This document shows positions 17,000 through 26,028 of a stretch of DNA of 64,000 bases, one piece after another. The stretch comes from Alphaproteobacteria bacterium (lineage in GTDB: Bacteria > Pseudomonadota > Alphaproteobacteria > Rhizobiales > Xanthobacteraceae), in assembly GCA_005884685.1 (NCBI GenBank), contig VBAH01000006.1, positions 1-64,000 of the forward strand, given 5' to 3'. The translations under genes and the position numbers were made by a program. The notes below the pieces were generated by a model. It saw nothing but the letters and a program-made list of their open reading frames with translations. It did not search any database and was not told where the DNA came from. The first letter of the stretch is position 1; each line of letters begins with the position of its first letter.

Positions 17000-17099
17000 C
17001 GCTCGTCCCCGCGAAAGCGGGGACCCAATGCTTGTTGAGAGCAGGCTCTGGATGCCCGCTGGAGTTTACCCCGGCTTGATCGGGGACGGGTATGAGCGG
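17000..17099. repeat. GTCCCCGC/GCGGGGAC palindromic repeat
   Basis: A 100-bp element opens with CGCTCGTCCCCGC-GAAA-GCGGGGACC and closes with CGGGGACGGGTATGAGCGG. Each side holds a hairpin and the ends CGCTC/GAGCG are inverted. At least seven copies of the core palindrome occur in the window. Confidence 0.75.
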
Positions 17100-17158
17100 G
17101 AGAAATTTGCCGACTGGCCGCTTGGCTCGCGCTGCGGGTTTGCGCTACGGCGAAGGCG

Positions 17159-18007
17159 ATGAACTATCGCCACGCGTTCCATGCCGGAAACTTTGCCGAC
17201 GTCGTCAAGCATGCGGTGCTCGCGCGCATCATTGCGCATTTGAAGGAAAAACCGGCCGCCTTCCGCGTCATCGACACGCATGCAGGCGCGGGCGTGTACG
17301 ATCTTGCCGGGCCGGAAGCCGCGCGCACCGGCGAATGGCGCGAGGGAATCGGCAAGCTGATGACGGCAGAGCTCGCGCCCGCGTTGCGCCAGCTGCTTTC
17401 GCCTTATCTCGACGCGGTCCGCGCGTTGAATGGCGACGCACTGAAAATCTATCCGGGCTCTCCCGCGCTGATGCAGTGCTGGCTGCGCCCGCAAGACCGG
17501 CTGATCGCCTGCGAACGCGAGCCGACGGCCGCGCGAGCGCTGGCCGCCCGCATGCGCGGTGACGCTCGCGTCAAGGCGGTCGAGATCGATGGCTATACGG
17601 CGCTGAACGCCTATGTGCCGCCGAAGGAGCGGCGCGGGCTGGTGCTGATCGATCCGCCGTTCGAGCAGCCGGACGAGCCGGATCGCATTGCCGAGGGCGT
17701 TGCGGCCGTACATCGCAAGTGGCCGACCGGCATCTATGCGCTCTGGTACCCGATCAAGGATGCACGCGAGAGCGCAAGCTTTGCGCGCCGCATGGCTCGG
17801 CTCGGCATTGCGCGCATGCTGCGCGCCGAGCTGACGTTGCCCGGCAAGAGCGACGAGCGCCTGCGCGGCAGCGGCCTGATCCTGGTCAATCCGCCGTGGA
17901 AGCTGGAGGGGGAGCTCGGCGTGCTCCTGCCGGCGCTTGCCGCGGTCCTGGCCGGCGCTGCCGGCCAAGGCGCCACCCGGATCGGCTGGCTGACCGGCGA
18001 AACGTGA
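17159..18007 (+). CDS. rlmJ: 23S rRNA (adenine(2030)-N6)-methyltransferase
   Basis: A 282-residue SAM-dependent N6-adenine methyltransferase. The N-terminus MNYRHAFHAGNFADVVKHAVL is diagnostic for RlmJ. SAM-binding follows in RVIDTHAGAGVYDL, and the catalytic (D/N)PP(F/Y) motif is LIDPPFEQPDE. The substrate is A2030 of 23S rRNA. ATG at 17159 encodes the conserved N-terminus directly. It is preceded by a palindromic repeat and followed by the cold-shock gene on the same strand. Confidence 0.94.
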   Translation: MNYRHAFHAGNFADVVKHAVLARIIAHLKEKPAAFRVIDTHAGAGVYDLAGPEAARTGEWREGIGKLMTAELAPALRQLLSPYLDAVRALNGDALKIYPGSPALMQCWLRPQDRLIACEREPTAARALAARMRGDARVKAVEIDGYTALNAYVPPKERRGLVLIDPPFEQPDEPDRIAEGVAAVHRKWPTGIYALWYPIKDARESASFARRMARLGIARMLRAELTLPGKSDERLRGSGLILVNPPWKLEGELGVLLPALAAVLAGAAGQGATRIGWLTGET

Positions 18008-18126
18008 AGACGATGCGGCGGTGCGCCTCTTTCCACCGGGTCCGGGTTGATGTCTACTCTAGCGTGCTGGCTTTGACGTTCCGCCTCCCTCGGGGGGCCG
18101 GCGGAAATGACATCGGGGTGCCGACG

Positions 18127-18202
18127 CCTTTCCCTTGGAATGTCCGGCCGAGCCGCCGTGCCGTGGGGCCGGCGGCGGGGCAATTGGGAAAGGGAGCTTC
18201 CC
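18127..18202 (+). promoter_or_regulatory. Structured leader of the cold-shock gene with alternative pairings
   Basis: CCTTTCCC (18127-18134) can pair with GGGAAAGG (18186-18193), which overlaps the ribosome binding site AGGGAG (18191-18196). The same GGGAA (18186-18190) can instead pair with TTCCC (18198-18202), leaving the binding site in the loop. GCCGCC and GGCGGC (18152-18176 region) can form an inner stem. Mutually exclusive pairings around the binding site suggest a temperature-responsive leader. Confidence 0.45.
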
Positions 18203-18203
18203 G

Positions 18204-18419
18204 ATGGCGCAGGGTGGAGTGGTCAAGTTCTTCAACAGCGAGCGCGGCTACGGCTTCATCAAGCCGGACGACGGCGGACGCGACGTGTTCGTGCACATCA
18301 CGGCGGTTGAGCGTGCCGGCATGAAATCGCTCAACGAAGGTCAGCGCCTCTCGTTCGAGGTCGAGCCGGACAAGAAGGGCAAAGGCCCCAAGGCCGTGAA
18401 CCTGGTCATCACCGGCTGA
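18204..18419 (+). CDS. Cold-shock domain protein, CspA family
   Basis: A 71-residue single-stranded nucleic acid binding protein with one OB fold. RNP1 is GYGFIKPDD and RNP2 is DVFVHITAV; the N-terminus QGGVVKFFNSERGYG is typical. It acts as an RNA chaperone or antiterminator. ATG at 18204 has AGGGAG seven bases upstream, and this site is caught up in the foldable leader described separately. The gene is monocistronic, followed 60 bases later by the glutathione transferase-like gene. Confidence 0.94.
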   Translation: MAQGGVVKFFNSERGYGFIKPDDGGRDVFVHITAVERAGMKSLNEGQRLSFEVEPDKKGKGPKAVNLVITG

Positions 18420-18478
18420 CCTGACTTTGTTTCATGTGAACTGACGCGCGACCAGCGCCGTGGCTGAAAGATTCCCAA

Positions 18479-19087
18479 ATGATGATTCTGCGCTCCTCGC
18501 CGCCCTCGCCATTCGGCCGCAAGATCAAGCTCGCGATCGGCATCCTCGGCTTCGACCAGGAAGTCAGGATCGAGAAGGCTGATCCGACCGACGCGAGCGA
18601 TTCCATCCGCAAGCAGAATCCGCTGGGAAAGATTCCCGCGCTGATCCTCGAGAACGGCACGGTGGTCTACGACTCGCCGGTGATCCTCGACTATCTCGAT
18701 CACCGCGCCGGCGGCGGCAAAATCATTCCGAGCGAGCCGGATGCGCGCCTTGCGGCGCTGACCTTGCAGGCGCTGTGTGACGGCATTCTCGATGCCGGCA
18801 TCCTGCTGGTCTACGAAGGACGCTGGCGCCCGCCCGAGATGGCTGTCCAGAAGTGGATCGATCATCAGCGCGGCAAAGTGCAGCGCGCGCTCGACGTGCT
18901 CGAGGCCGCGCCGCCGCAACTCGACGCAATCCCGAACGTCGGGCAGATCACGCTCGCTTGTGCGCTCGGCTACGGCGATCTGCGCTTCGAGGGCAAATGG
19001 CGCGAGGGCTGTCCACAGCTGGTGAAGTGGCTGGATGACTTCGCGTCGCGCGTGCCGGCGTTCGAGCAGACGCGGGTGACGGCTTAG
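18479..19087 (+). CDS. Glutathione S-transferase family protein
   Basis: A 202-residue protein with an N-terminal thioredoxin-like domain (MILRSSPPSPFGRKIKLAIGIL) and a helical C-terminal domain. Glutathione-site motifs are seen: NPLGKIPALILENG with the cis-proline and VVYDSPVILDYLDH with the acidic/serine pair. The Ser in SSPPSPFG is the probable catalytic residue, as in beta/zeta-like bacterial forms. Role likely in detoxification or dehalogenation; the substrate is unknown. Starts at the first of two adjacent ATG codons. Confidence 0.88.
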   Translation: MMILRSSPPSPFGRKIKLAIGILGFDQEVRIEKADPTDASDSIRKQNPLGKIPALILENGTVVYDSPVILDYLDHRAGGGKIIPSEPDARLAALTLQALCDGILDAGILLVYEGRWRPPEMAVQKWIDHQRGKVQRALDVLEAAPPQLDAIPNVGQITLACALGYGDLRFEGKWREGCPQLVKWLDDFASRVPAFEQTRVTA

Positions 19088-19165
19088 ACATTCCGACCGC
19101 TCGTTCCCGCGCAAGCCCGCTCCCTTCATCCCTCCTCCGCTTGCGGGGGAGAGTAGGATGGGGGG

Positions 19166-19191
19166 CTGGGTCCCCGCTTCGCGGGGACGAG
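19166..19191. repeat. GTCCCCGC/GCGGGGAC palindrome
   Basis: GTCCCCGC (19170-19177), TTC, GCGGGGAC (19181-19188), preceded by CTGG and followed by GAG as in the other copies. It lies between the convergent glutathione transferase-like and outer-membrane protein genes and could act as a transcription stop or mRNA end. Confidence 0.7.
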
Positions 19192-19201
19192 AGGAGATGG
19201 G

Positions 19202-19825
19202 CTAGAACCGGTAATTCACGCCGAGCCGGAACACGTTCGACGAGAACCCGTTGTTGACGCCGGTCAGCACGTAGCTGCGGTCGTCGAGCCGCACGTACAG
19301 ATATTCCGCCCTTGCCGACCAGTTCGGCGTCAGCCCGACTTCGACGCCGCCGCCGAGGGTCCAGCCCAGATGCGTCTGTGACTCGCTCGCGCCGGCGAAC
19401 TCCGCGCGGCCGCCGCCATAGGCAAGGCCGCCAGTGAGGTAGATCAGCACGTTGTTCATCGCGTAACCGGCGCGGCCCCGTACGGTGCCGAACCACGGGT
19501 TGGCGAACTTGTAGGCCGCGAAGGTGCCCTCGGCGGCGGAACCCTGCAGGTCGGCTTCGAGGCCGAGCACGAACTGATTGAATTGCCAGTTGAAACCGAC
19601 CTGGCCGCCGCCCATGACGCCATTCGGCTCGCTCCCGCCCCAGTTGGTCACCTTGCCCCACTGGTAGCCGAGGTTCACGCCGACATAGGCGCCGTTCCAG
19701 TTGTAGCCGTTGAACGGCGCCGCCGCGAAGGCCGGCGCCTTGCCGTAATAGAGATCGGCGGCCGCGGCCGGCGTGGTGATCAGCGCGGCGGCGAGCGCGA
19801 CGGCGCGGAAGAGTGTTCTTGTCAT
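19202..19825 (-). CDS. Outer-membrane beta-barrel protein, Omp25/31-like
   Basis: A 207-residue exported protein with signal peptide MTRTLFRAVALAAALITTPAAAA. The mature part has alternating strands such as YNWNGAYVGVNLGYQWG, GGGQVGFNWQFNQFVLGLEADL and TVRGRAGYAMNNVLIYLTGGLAYGGG, and ends FSSNVFRLGVNYRF with a terminal phenylalanine for BAM recognition. This is the eight-stranded outer_membrane beta-barrel family common in Rhizobiales (Omp25/31, RopB). ATG at 19825 follows GGAG in the reverse strand. A second member of this fold is at 60977-61816. Confidence 0.88.
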   Translation of the reverse strand: MTRTLFRAVALAAALITTPAAAADLYYGKAPAFAAAPFNGYNWNGAYVGVNLGYQWGKVTNWGGSEPNGVMGGGQVGFNWQFNQFVLGLEADLQGSAAEGTFAAYKFANPWFGTVRGRAGYAMNNVLIYLTGGLAYGGGRAEFAGASESQTHLGWTLGGGVEVGLTPNWSARAEYLYVRLDDRSYVLTGVNNGFSSNVFRLGVNYRF

Positions 19826-20062
19826 CTTTTCGCTCCTGCGAGTGGGCGCCGGGCGGCGATCCGGCTTCGACCGGCCCGCCGCCCGCAAAGGTCATCCCCG
19901 CCCCGTGATGACGCTTCCGCCCGCGTCCACCTTCGCGGCCTTTGAGTTAAACTTTCTTAAAATGACCGCGATCGCGCGGGCTCGTTGCGCGTAGGCTTAA
20001 GCGAACGTGTATCGTGCGGCGGCTGACGGGAATCCGATTCACCATGAAGTGCAGGCGCTGAC

Positions 20063-20827
20063 ATGCCCGATCAGGTTCCAGGCGCCGCGCTGGTGACGGG
20101 GGCGGCACGCCGCATCGGCCGGGCGATCGCGCTGACGCTGCATCAGGCCGGATACGCCGTTGCCATCCAGGCGAACCGCTCGGCTGCCGAAGCAGAGCGC
20201 CTGCGCGGCGAGATCGCGCGCGGCGGCGGGCGCGCCGCCGTGGTGCAGGCGGATCTCTCTGATCAGATGGCGGTAGCGGCGCTCGTCCCCGCGGCGGTGG
20301 ACGCCATCGGGCCGCTCACATTGCTGGTCAACAATGCCGCCACGTTCGAGCCCGATGCGATCGGTTCGCTCGACCGGGAGCGTTTCGACCGGCAATTCGC
20401 AGTCAATCTGCGAGCGCCCCTGTTTCTCAGCGAGGCGTTCGCCGCACAGGCGCCAAAGAGCGCGAACGCCTCGATCGTCAACATCCTCGACCAGCGCGTG
20501 TTCAGGCTCACGCCGCATTTTCTGTCCTACACGCTGGCGAAAAGCGCGCTGCATGCCGCGACCAGCATGCTGGCGCAGGCGCTTGCGCCCGGCGTGCGGG
20601 TCAACGCGGTCGCGCCGGGCCCGACCATGCCAAGCGCACGCCAGCAGCAGCAGGATTTCGCGCGCCAGGCAGCCGCGGTGCCGCTCGGCCACGGGCCGAG
20701 CGCGGACGAAATCGCCGCCGCGGTGATCTACCTGGCGCAGGCGCGCAGCGTGACCGGCGTGACCCTCGCGGTCGACGGCGGCCAGCATCTCGCATGGCAG
20801 ACGCCGGACACGGGCGTTGCCGAATGA
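20063..20827 (+). CDS. Short-chain dehydrogenase, pteridine reductase-like
   Basis: A 254-residue SDR. The cofactor motif is VTGAARRIGRAIAL, in which the arginines after TGAA recall FolM and pteridine reductases. NNAATF follows, with catalytic YTLAK and the C-terminal PG motif VAPGPTMPS. A proper catalytic serine position is replaced around IVNILDQRV, where aspartate is found, another pteridine reductase trait. Possible function is reduction of dihydropterin or dihydrofolate. The stop overlaps the ATG of the next flavoprotein (ATGA), so both are translated together. Confidence 0.82.
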   Translation: MPDQVPGAALVTGAARRIGRAIALTLHQAGYAVAIQANRSAAEAERLRGEIARGGGRAAVVQADLSDQMAVAALVPAAVDAIGPLTLLVNNAATFEPDAIGSLDRERFDRQFAVNLRAPLFLSEAFAAQAPKSANASIVNILDQRVFRLTPHFLSYTLAKSALHAATSMLAQALAPGVRVNAVAPGPTMPSARQQQQDFARQAAAVPLGHGPSADEIAAAVIYLAQARSVTGVTLAVDGGQHLAWQTPDTGVAE

Positions 20828-22197
20828 CTTCGGTTCTGCCGGCCGGGGACGCCGATTTCGGCAGCGAAGTGCCGGTGCTGATTATCGGCGCCGGCGCGGC
20901 GGGTTTGTGCGCGGCGCTCGCCGCAAGCGAGGCAGGGGTCGAGCCGGTGCTGATCGAGCGCGATGCGGTGCCGGCGGGATCGACGGCATTGTCGGCCGGG
21001 CTCATTCCGGCGGCGGGTACGCGCTTTCAGCGGGTGCTGGGGATCGAAGATTCAGCGGAACTGTTCGCGGAGGATATTGCACGCAAGGCGCATGGCGAAG
21101 CTGACGCCAAGCTGGTGCGTGTGGTCGCGAACGGTACTGGCGCGACGGTGGAATGGCTGGCCGACGCTTACGCGATGCCGTTCGAGGTGATCGCCGACTT
21201 CAACTATCCGGGGCATTCGGCGCATCGCATGCACGGGCTGCCGAGCCGCACCGGCGCGGAACTGATCGACCGGCTGCGCAGCGCCGTCGAGGCGCGCCGC
21301 ATTCCGATTCTGACGGGGCGCGTATGCGAAACGCTGTTCGCCGATGAGGGCGGGTTCATCGAAGGCGTTGAGATCGCGGGCGGCGAGACGATCGGCTGCG
21401 GCGCGCTGGTGCTTGCCTGCAACGGCTACGGCGGCAACGCGGAGCTGGTGCGGCGCCACATCCCCGAAATGGCGGATGCGCTCTACTTCGGCCATCCCGG
21501 CAATCAGGGCGACGCGGTCAAATGGGGCGAGGCGCTCGGTGCGCGGTTGTCGCAGTTGAGCGGCTATCAGGGCCACGGCTCGGTCGCGACGCCGCACAAC
21601 ATCCTGATCACCTGGGCGGCGATCACCGAGGGCGGCTTTCAGGTGAACGCGCAGGGCCGGCGTTTTCACAACGAGGCGCTCGGCTATTCCGAAGCGGCCG
21701 CCGAGGTGCTGCGCCAGCCTGGCCGTGTCGCATTCGATATTTTCGACGCGCGCATCGCCAGTGTGGCGCGGCAGTTCGAGGATTTCCGCAATGCCGAGAA
21801 AGCGGGCGCGCTGATCACGGCGGCCTCGATCCATGAGTTGGCCGCGCGCATCGGCGTGCCTGCGGATGCGCTGCGCGGAGAACTCGATGAGATCACTGCG
21901 GGGGGCGGCAACCCCGACCGTTTCGGCCGCATGTTCGCGCCAGACAAGCGACTGGCTGAGCCGTATTGCGCCGTCAGGGTGACCGGCGCGCTGTTTCATA
22001 CGCAGGGCGGGCTTGCGATCGACAGCCAAGCGCGCGTGCTGGACCTGAAGGGCAGACCGTTCCCAAACCTGTTCGCCGCCGGTGGCGCAGCGGTCGGCGT
22101 GTCGGGTTCCAAGCCGTCCGGTTATCTGTCCGGGAATGGCTTGCTCACCGCAACCGTGTTCGGCCGCATCGCGGGGATCAACGCGGCGAAGCTCTGA
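20824..22197 (+). CDS. FAD-binding oxidoreductase, fumarate reductase/succinate dehydrogenase flavoprotein-like
   Basis: A 457-residue flavoprotein of the FAD_binding_2 type. The dinucleotide motif is VLIIGAGAAGLCAALAASEAG followed by VLIERD. The C-terminal FAD motif reads FPNLFAAGGAAVGVSGSKPSGYLSGNGLLTATVFGRIAG. The capping-domain region FHNEALGYSEAAA is seen but the classical fumarate reductase histidine/arginine set is not obvious. Substrate unknown; ketosteroid dehydrogenase- or tricarballylate dehydrogenase-like proteins share this architecture. Start ATG at 20824 overlaps the SDR stop. Confidence 0.85.
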   Translation: MTSVLPAGDADFGSEVPVLIIGAGAAGLCAALAASEAGVEPVLIERDAVPAGSTALSAGLIPAAGTRFQRVLGIEDSAELFAEDIARKAHGEADAKLVRVVANGTGATVEWLADAYAMPFEVIADFNYPGHSAHRMHGLPSRTGAELIDRLRSAVEARRIPILTGRVCETLFADEGGFIEGVEIAGGETIGCGALVLACNGYGGNAELVRRHIPEMADALYFGHPGNQGDAVKWGEALGARLSQLSGYQGHGSVATPHNILITWAAITEGGFQVNAQGRRFHNEALGYSEAAAEVLRQPGRVAFDIFDARIASVARQFEDFRNAEKAGALITAASIHELAARIGVPADALRGELDEITAGGGNPDRFGRMFAPDKRLAEPYCAVRVTGALFHTQGGLAIDSQARVLDLKGRPFPNLFAAGGAAVGVSGSKPSGYLSGNGLLTATVFGRIAGINAAKL

Positions 22198-22252
22198 AAT
22201 CGGGTGGTTGTGCCGCGGTCCGCTCGCCATATCGTGACCTACGGAGATCCCA

Positions 22253-22996
22253 ATGAGCCGTGCCGCGCACGCCCGAAAGCCCGAACAGAATGCCATCGCG
22301 GATCGCGTTGCCGCGCTCGACTGGGCGCGCATCGCCAGCGAACTCGATGCACATGGCTGCGCGACGACCGGCGCGCTGCTCAGTGCAGACGAGTGCGCCG
22401 AACTCTCATCGCGCTATGGGGACGACCGCATCTACCGCTCACGCGTGATCATGGCGCGCCACGGCTTCGGCCGCGGCGAGTACAAGTATTTCGCCTATCC
22501 GCTGCCGGACACGGTGGCGTCGCTGCGCGCCGCGCTCTATCCGCCGCTCGCCGAGATCGCGAACCGCTGGAACGGGCATCTTGGCATCGACCAGCGCTTC
22601 CCGGCCCACCACGCGGCCTGGCTCAAACGCTGCCACGCGGCCGGACAGGCGAAGCCGACGCCGCTGCTGCTGCAGTATGGCGCCGGCGACTACAACTGCC
22701 TGCATCAGGACGTTTACGGCGAGCTGGTATTTCCGCTGCAGGTCGCCTTCCTGCTGTCGCGGCCGGGCGAGGATTTCTCCGGCGGCGAGTTCGTGCTGAC
22801 CGAGCAGCGTCCGCGCATGCAATCGCGGGCCGAGGTGGTGCCGCTGCGCCAAGGCGAGGGCGTGATCTTTCCGGTGCACCATCGGCCGGTGCAGGGCACG
22901 CGCGGCCTCTACCGCGTCACCATGCGCCATGGGGTGAGCCGCCTGCGCGAGGGGACGCGACACACGCTGGGGATCATTTTCCACGACGCCAAATAA
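22253..22996 (+). CDS. 2-oxoglutarate/Fe(II)-dependent oxygenase
   Basis: A 247-residue oxygenase of the bacterial 2OG-Fe(II) family (PF09859-like). The double-stranded beta-helix has the iron ligands in NCLHQDVYGE (HxD) and a distal histidine in VHHRPVQGTRGLYRVTMRHGVS; the 2OG-binding arginine is probably in RGLYR. The N-terminal helix region (LDWARIASELDAHGCATTGALLSADEC) is standard. In this family the substrate is not known. It follows the flavoprotein by 55 bases, and a perfect fold-back repeat follows its stop. Confidence 0.85.
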   Translation: MSRAAHARKPEQNAIADRVAALDWARIASELDAHGCATTGALLSADECAELSSRYGDDRIYRSRVIMARHGFGRGEYKYFAYPLPDTVASLRAALYPPLAEIANRWNGHLGIDQRFPAHHAAWLKRCHAAGQAKPTPLLLQYGAGDYNCLHQDVYGELVFPLQVAFLLSRPGEDFSGGEFVLTEQRPRMQSRAEVVPLRQGEGVIFPVHHRPVQGTRGLYRVTMRHGVSRLREGTRHTLGIIFHDAK

Positions 22997-23004
22997 GCGC
23001 CGCT

Positions 23005-23105
23005 GTCATTCCGGGGCGCCACGAAGTGGCGAGCCCGGAATCCATAACCACTGGTCGGGGTTATGGATTCCGGGCTCTCGGGCTTCGCCCTCGCCCCGGA
23101 ATGAC
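23005..23105. repeat. Perfect fold-back repeat with 14-bp terminal inverted repeats
   Basis: GTCATTCCGGGGCG at 23005-23018 is matched by CGCCCCGGAATGAC at 23092-23105. Inside, GAGCCCGGAATCCATAACC faces GGTTATGGATTCCGGGCTC. The whole 101 bp can fold into one nearly continuous hairpin. Family members lie at 14202-14350 and 34940-35112. Confidence 0.88.
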
Positions 23106-23143
23106 AACTGGCCCCCACGCCGCCGAATCCCTATTTTGCCCCC

Positions 23144-25213
23144 ATGCTGCCGGACGACCCCAAAGCCAACATCGAGCCCGACATCGACCTCCTCGACGAC
23201 GAAGTCGAAGAGGAATCGAGCCTGCCCGCGATCGAGGAGAACGCGGCACCGGCCGAGGGACCGCTGGCGGGCGGCGTCGCGGCGATCCAGCGCTATGCGA
23301 AGCTCGCCCCCAAGGCGCCCGGCGTCTACCGCATGATCGATGCGAAAGGCGAGGTGCTCTACGTCGGCAAGGCGAAGAGCATCCGCAAGCGCATCGTCTC
23401 CTATGCGCGCGAGGCCGGCCACACCGCACGCATCATGCGCATGATCGCCGCGACCGCGGCGATCGAGTTCGTCTCGACCACGACCGAGACCGAGGCGCTG
23501 CTGCTCGAGGCGAACCTGATCAAGCGGCTGCGCCCGCGCTTCAACGTGCTGCTGCGCGACGACAAGTCGTTCCCCTACATCCTGATCACGGCGGGCGAGA
23601 CGCCGCCGATGATCACCAAGCACCGTGGGGCGCGCTCGAAGCCGGGCGACTACTACGGGCCGTTTGCCTCCGCGCAGGCCGTGCACCGGACGATCACGGC
23701 GCTGGAGCGCGCGTTCCTGATCCGCTCGTGCACCGACACGGTCTACGAGAGCCGCACGCGGCCGTGCCTGCTGCATCAGATCAAGCGCTGCGCGGCGCCG
23801 TGCACGGGCGAGATCTCGCATACGGATTATGCCGAGCTGGTGCGCGAGGCGAAGTCGTTCCTCTCCGGCAAGAGCCGCGCCGTCAAGGAAGAGCTCGCCG
23901 GCGAGATGGAAAGGGCATCGTCGGCGCTCGATTTCGAGCGCGCCGCGATCTACCGCGACCGCCTCGCGGCGCTCTCGGCGATCCAGGCGCGCCAGGGCAT
24001 CAATCCACGCGGCGTGGAGGATGCCGACGTGTTCGCCGTGCATCAGCAGGGCGGCTACTCCTGCGTCGAGGTGTTCTTCTTTCGCACCGGCCAGAACTGG
24101 GGCAATCGCGCGTATTTCCCGCGCGCCGACCGCTCGCTCGAGCCGGGCGAGGTGCTCGGCGCATTCCTTGCGCAGTTCTACGACGACAAGCCGCCGCCGC
24201 GCTGCATCTTCCTCTCGCACGAGATCGAGGACCGCGCGCTGCTCGCCGAAGCGCTGTGCGTGAAAAGCGGGCACAAGGTCGAGGTCTCGATCCCGCAGCG
24301 CGGCGAGAAGAAGGAGCTGGTCGATCACGCAGCTGCCAACGCGCGCGAGGCGCTCGGACGCAAGCTTGCCGAGACGCAGTCGCAGCAGAACTTGCTCGCG
24401 GCGCTCGCCGCCACGTTCGGCTTGCCAAAGCCACCACGCCGCATCGAAGTCTACGACAACAGCCACATTCAGGGATCGAACGCGGTCGGCGCGATGATCG
24501 TCGCGGGCCCGGAAGGATTCCGCAAAAACCAGTATCGCAAGTTCAACATCCGCTCCGAAACGCTCACGCCGGGCGACGACTTCGGCATGATGCGTGAGGT
24601 GCTGACGCGGCGCTTCAAGCGGCTGCTGAGCGAGGCGCCGCTCCCTTCTACGGCTGGACCCGCTTGCGCCGACTCTCCCGTTTCAGGGGAGGGTGTCGAG
24701 AGGGTGACCGGGTCCCTCGAGAGCGAAGAGCACGACAGTGAAGCCGACTCCCCCTGGCCCGATCTCGTCCTGATCGATGGCGGGCAGGGTCAGCTCGCGG
24801 CGGCGCGCGAAACGCTTGCCGCGCTCGGCGTCACCGATGTGCCGCTGATCGGCATCGCCAAGGGGCCGGAGCGCGATGCCGGGCGCGAGACCTTTTTCAT
24901 GGCAGGGCGCGAGCCGTTCCGGCTGCGCCCGCGCGATCCGGTATTGTACTTCGTCGAGCGGCTGCGCGACGAAGCGCATCGCTTCGCGGTCGGCTCGCAC
25001 CGCCAGAAACGCAAGAAGGACATGCGCGAAACGGGCCTGCAGGAGATCCGGGGCATCGGGCCGACGCGCAAGCGCGCGTTGCTGCGGCACTTCGGCACGC
25101 TCAAGGCGATCGAACGGGCCTCCGTCTCCGATCTGGAGCATGTGCCCGGAATCAATGCCGAAACCGCGCGCAAGATCTACGATTTCTTCCACGAAACCGC
25201 CGCGCGCGCCTGA
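23144..25213 (+). CDS. uvrC: UvrABC excinuclease subunit C
   Basis: A 689-residue nucleotide excision repair nuclease that incises on both sides of a lesion with UvrB. Order: acidic N-terminal tail (1-40), GIY-YIG domain ([24 protein letters not shown]), UvrB-contacting UVR region (about 240-280), RNase H-like endonuclease with D438 (YDNSHIQG) and D545 (LIDGGQGQL), and C-terminal helix-hairpin-helix motifs ([31 protein letters not shown]). Between RRFKRLL and WPDLVLID lies an insert of about 40 residues absent from E. coli UvrC; its DNA holds a palindrome. It heads the conserved uvrC-pgsA-moaD-moaE run. Confidence 0.95.
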   Translation: MLPDDPKANIEPDIDLLDDEVEEESSLPAIEENAAPAEGPLAGGVAAIQRYAKLAPKAPGVYRMIDAKGEVLYVGKAKSIRKRIVSYAREAGHTARIMRMIAATAAIEFVSTTTETEALLLEANLIKRLRPRFNVLLRDDKSFPYILITAGETPPMITKHRGARSKPGDYYGPFASAQAVHRTITALERAFLIRSCTDTVYESRTRPCLLHQIKRCAAPCTGEISHTDYAELVREAKSFLSGKSRAVKEELAGEMERASSALDFERAAIYRDRLAALSAIQARQGINPRGVEDADVFAVHQQGGYSCVEVFFFRTGQNWGNRAYFPRADRSLEPGEVLGAFLAQFYDDKPPPRCIFLSHEIEDRALLAEALCVKSGHKVEVSIPQRGEKKELVDHAAANAREALGRKLAETQSQQNLLAALAATFGLPKPPRRIEVYDNSHIQGSNAVGAMIVAGPEGFRKNQYRKFNIRSETLTPGDDFGMMREVLTRRFKRLLSEAPLPSTAGPACADSPVSGEGVERVTGSLESEEHDSEADSPWPDLVLIDGGQGQLAAARETLAALGVTDVPLIGIAKGPERDAGRETFFMAGREPFRLRPRDPVLYFVERLRDEAHRFAVGSHRQKRKKDMRETGLQEIRGIGPTRKRALLRHFGTLKAIERASVSDLEHVPGINAETARKIYDFFHETAARA
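24656..24715 (+). repeat. Palindromic element inside uvrC
   Basis: GGACCCG (24656-24662) and CGGGTCC (24709-24715) bound a 60-bp fold-back whose centre is CTCTCCC/GGGGAGGG (24673-24693), like the intergenic element at 311-439. It keeps the uvrC frame and encodes about 20 residues in the loop between the two catalytic aspartates of the endonuclease domain. Confidence 0.65.
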
Positions 25214-25286
25214 CGGTCGGTCAGCCGCGCCCCAGCCATTCCCAGACCACGGTTGCGCCGTGCTCCCGCAAGTGCTCTTTTCGGGC

Positions 25287-25895
25287 ATGACCACGACGAC
25301 GAATCCGGCCTCGTCGGCGCGGGCTTTTGCGCTGCCGAACCTGCTCACTTACGCGCGCATCGGTGCCGTGCCGATCGTGGTCGCCTGCATGTATTTCCAG
25401 GCGATCCTGGGATACGGGCTTTGGCTGCGCTGGGTCGCCCTGTTCATTTTCATCGCGGCGGGCTTGACCGACGTGCTCGACGGCTATGTGGCGCGTACCT
25501 ACGGCCAGCAATCGAGCTTCGGCCGCATGCTCGATCCGATCGCCGACAAACTGCTGGTCTCGTCGTGCCTGTTGATGCTCGCCGCCGACGGCACCATCCG
25601 CGGCTGGGCACTGTGGGCCGCGATCGTCATCCTGTGCCGCGAAATCCTGGTCTCGGGCTTGCGCGAGTATCTCGCCGAGCTGCGTGTGACCGTAAAGGTC
25701 ACACAGCTGGCCAAATACAAAACCTTCCTGCAATTGCTCGCCGTCGGATTCCTGATCGCGGGCGAAGCCGGCGACACGATCCTGCCGATCACCACCGATA
25801 TCGGCGTCGGGCTGCTCTGGTTCTCGGCGCTGCTGACGCTCTACACCGGCTGGGACTATTTCCGCGCCGGGGTGCAGCATTTGATCAAGGATTGA
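25287..25895 (+). CDS. pgsA: CDP-diacylglycerol-glycerol-3-phosphate 3-phosphatidyltransferase
   Basis: A 202-residue integral membrane enzyme of phosphatidylglycerol synthesis. The CDP-alcohol phosphotransferase signature is complete: DVLDGYVARTYGQ then FGRMLDPIADK (D-x2-D-G-x2-A-R-x8-G-x3-D-x3-D). About five or six hydrophobic helices follow. The N-terminus ALPNLLTYARIGAVPIVV is family-typical. ATG at 25287 is chosen because earlier frames run into uvrC. It lies 73 bases behind uvrC, a neighbourhood conserved in Alphaproteobacteria. Confidence 0.94.
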   Translation: MTTTTNPASSARAFALPNLLTYARIGAVPIVVACMYFQAILGYGLWLRWVALFIFIAAGLTDVLDGYVARTYGQQSSFGRMLDPIADKLLVSSCLLMLAADGTIRGWALWAAIVILCREILVSGLREYLAELRVTVKVTQLAKYKTFLQLLAVGFLIAGEAGDTILPITTDIGVGLLWFSALLTLYTGWDYFRAGVQHLIKD

Positions 25896-25913
25896 CACCG
25901 CCGTCATCGCCCG

Positions 25914-25957
25914 CCAACGGGTCCGCGCGAAGCGCGGCCCGATGACAGGCTCCGGCG
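25914..25957. repeat. 44-bp exact repeat, inverted copy at 35052-35095
   Basis: The stretch from CCAACGGGTCCGCGCGAAGC to GACAGGCTCCGGCG is identical over 44 bases to the reverse complement of 35052-35095. It contains the hairpin GGTCCGCGC-GAA-GCGCGGCC. It lies in the pgsA-moaD spacer. Confidence 0.85.
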
Positions 25958-26028
25958 CGCGTTCCGGTAAACGAGAGACGTCGTGTGTGGCGCAGCGGCG
26001 CCGGCTATCTTATGTTTGTGTTTACTGG

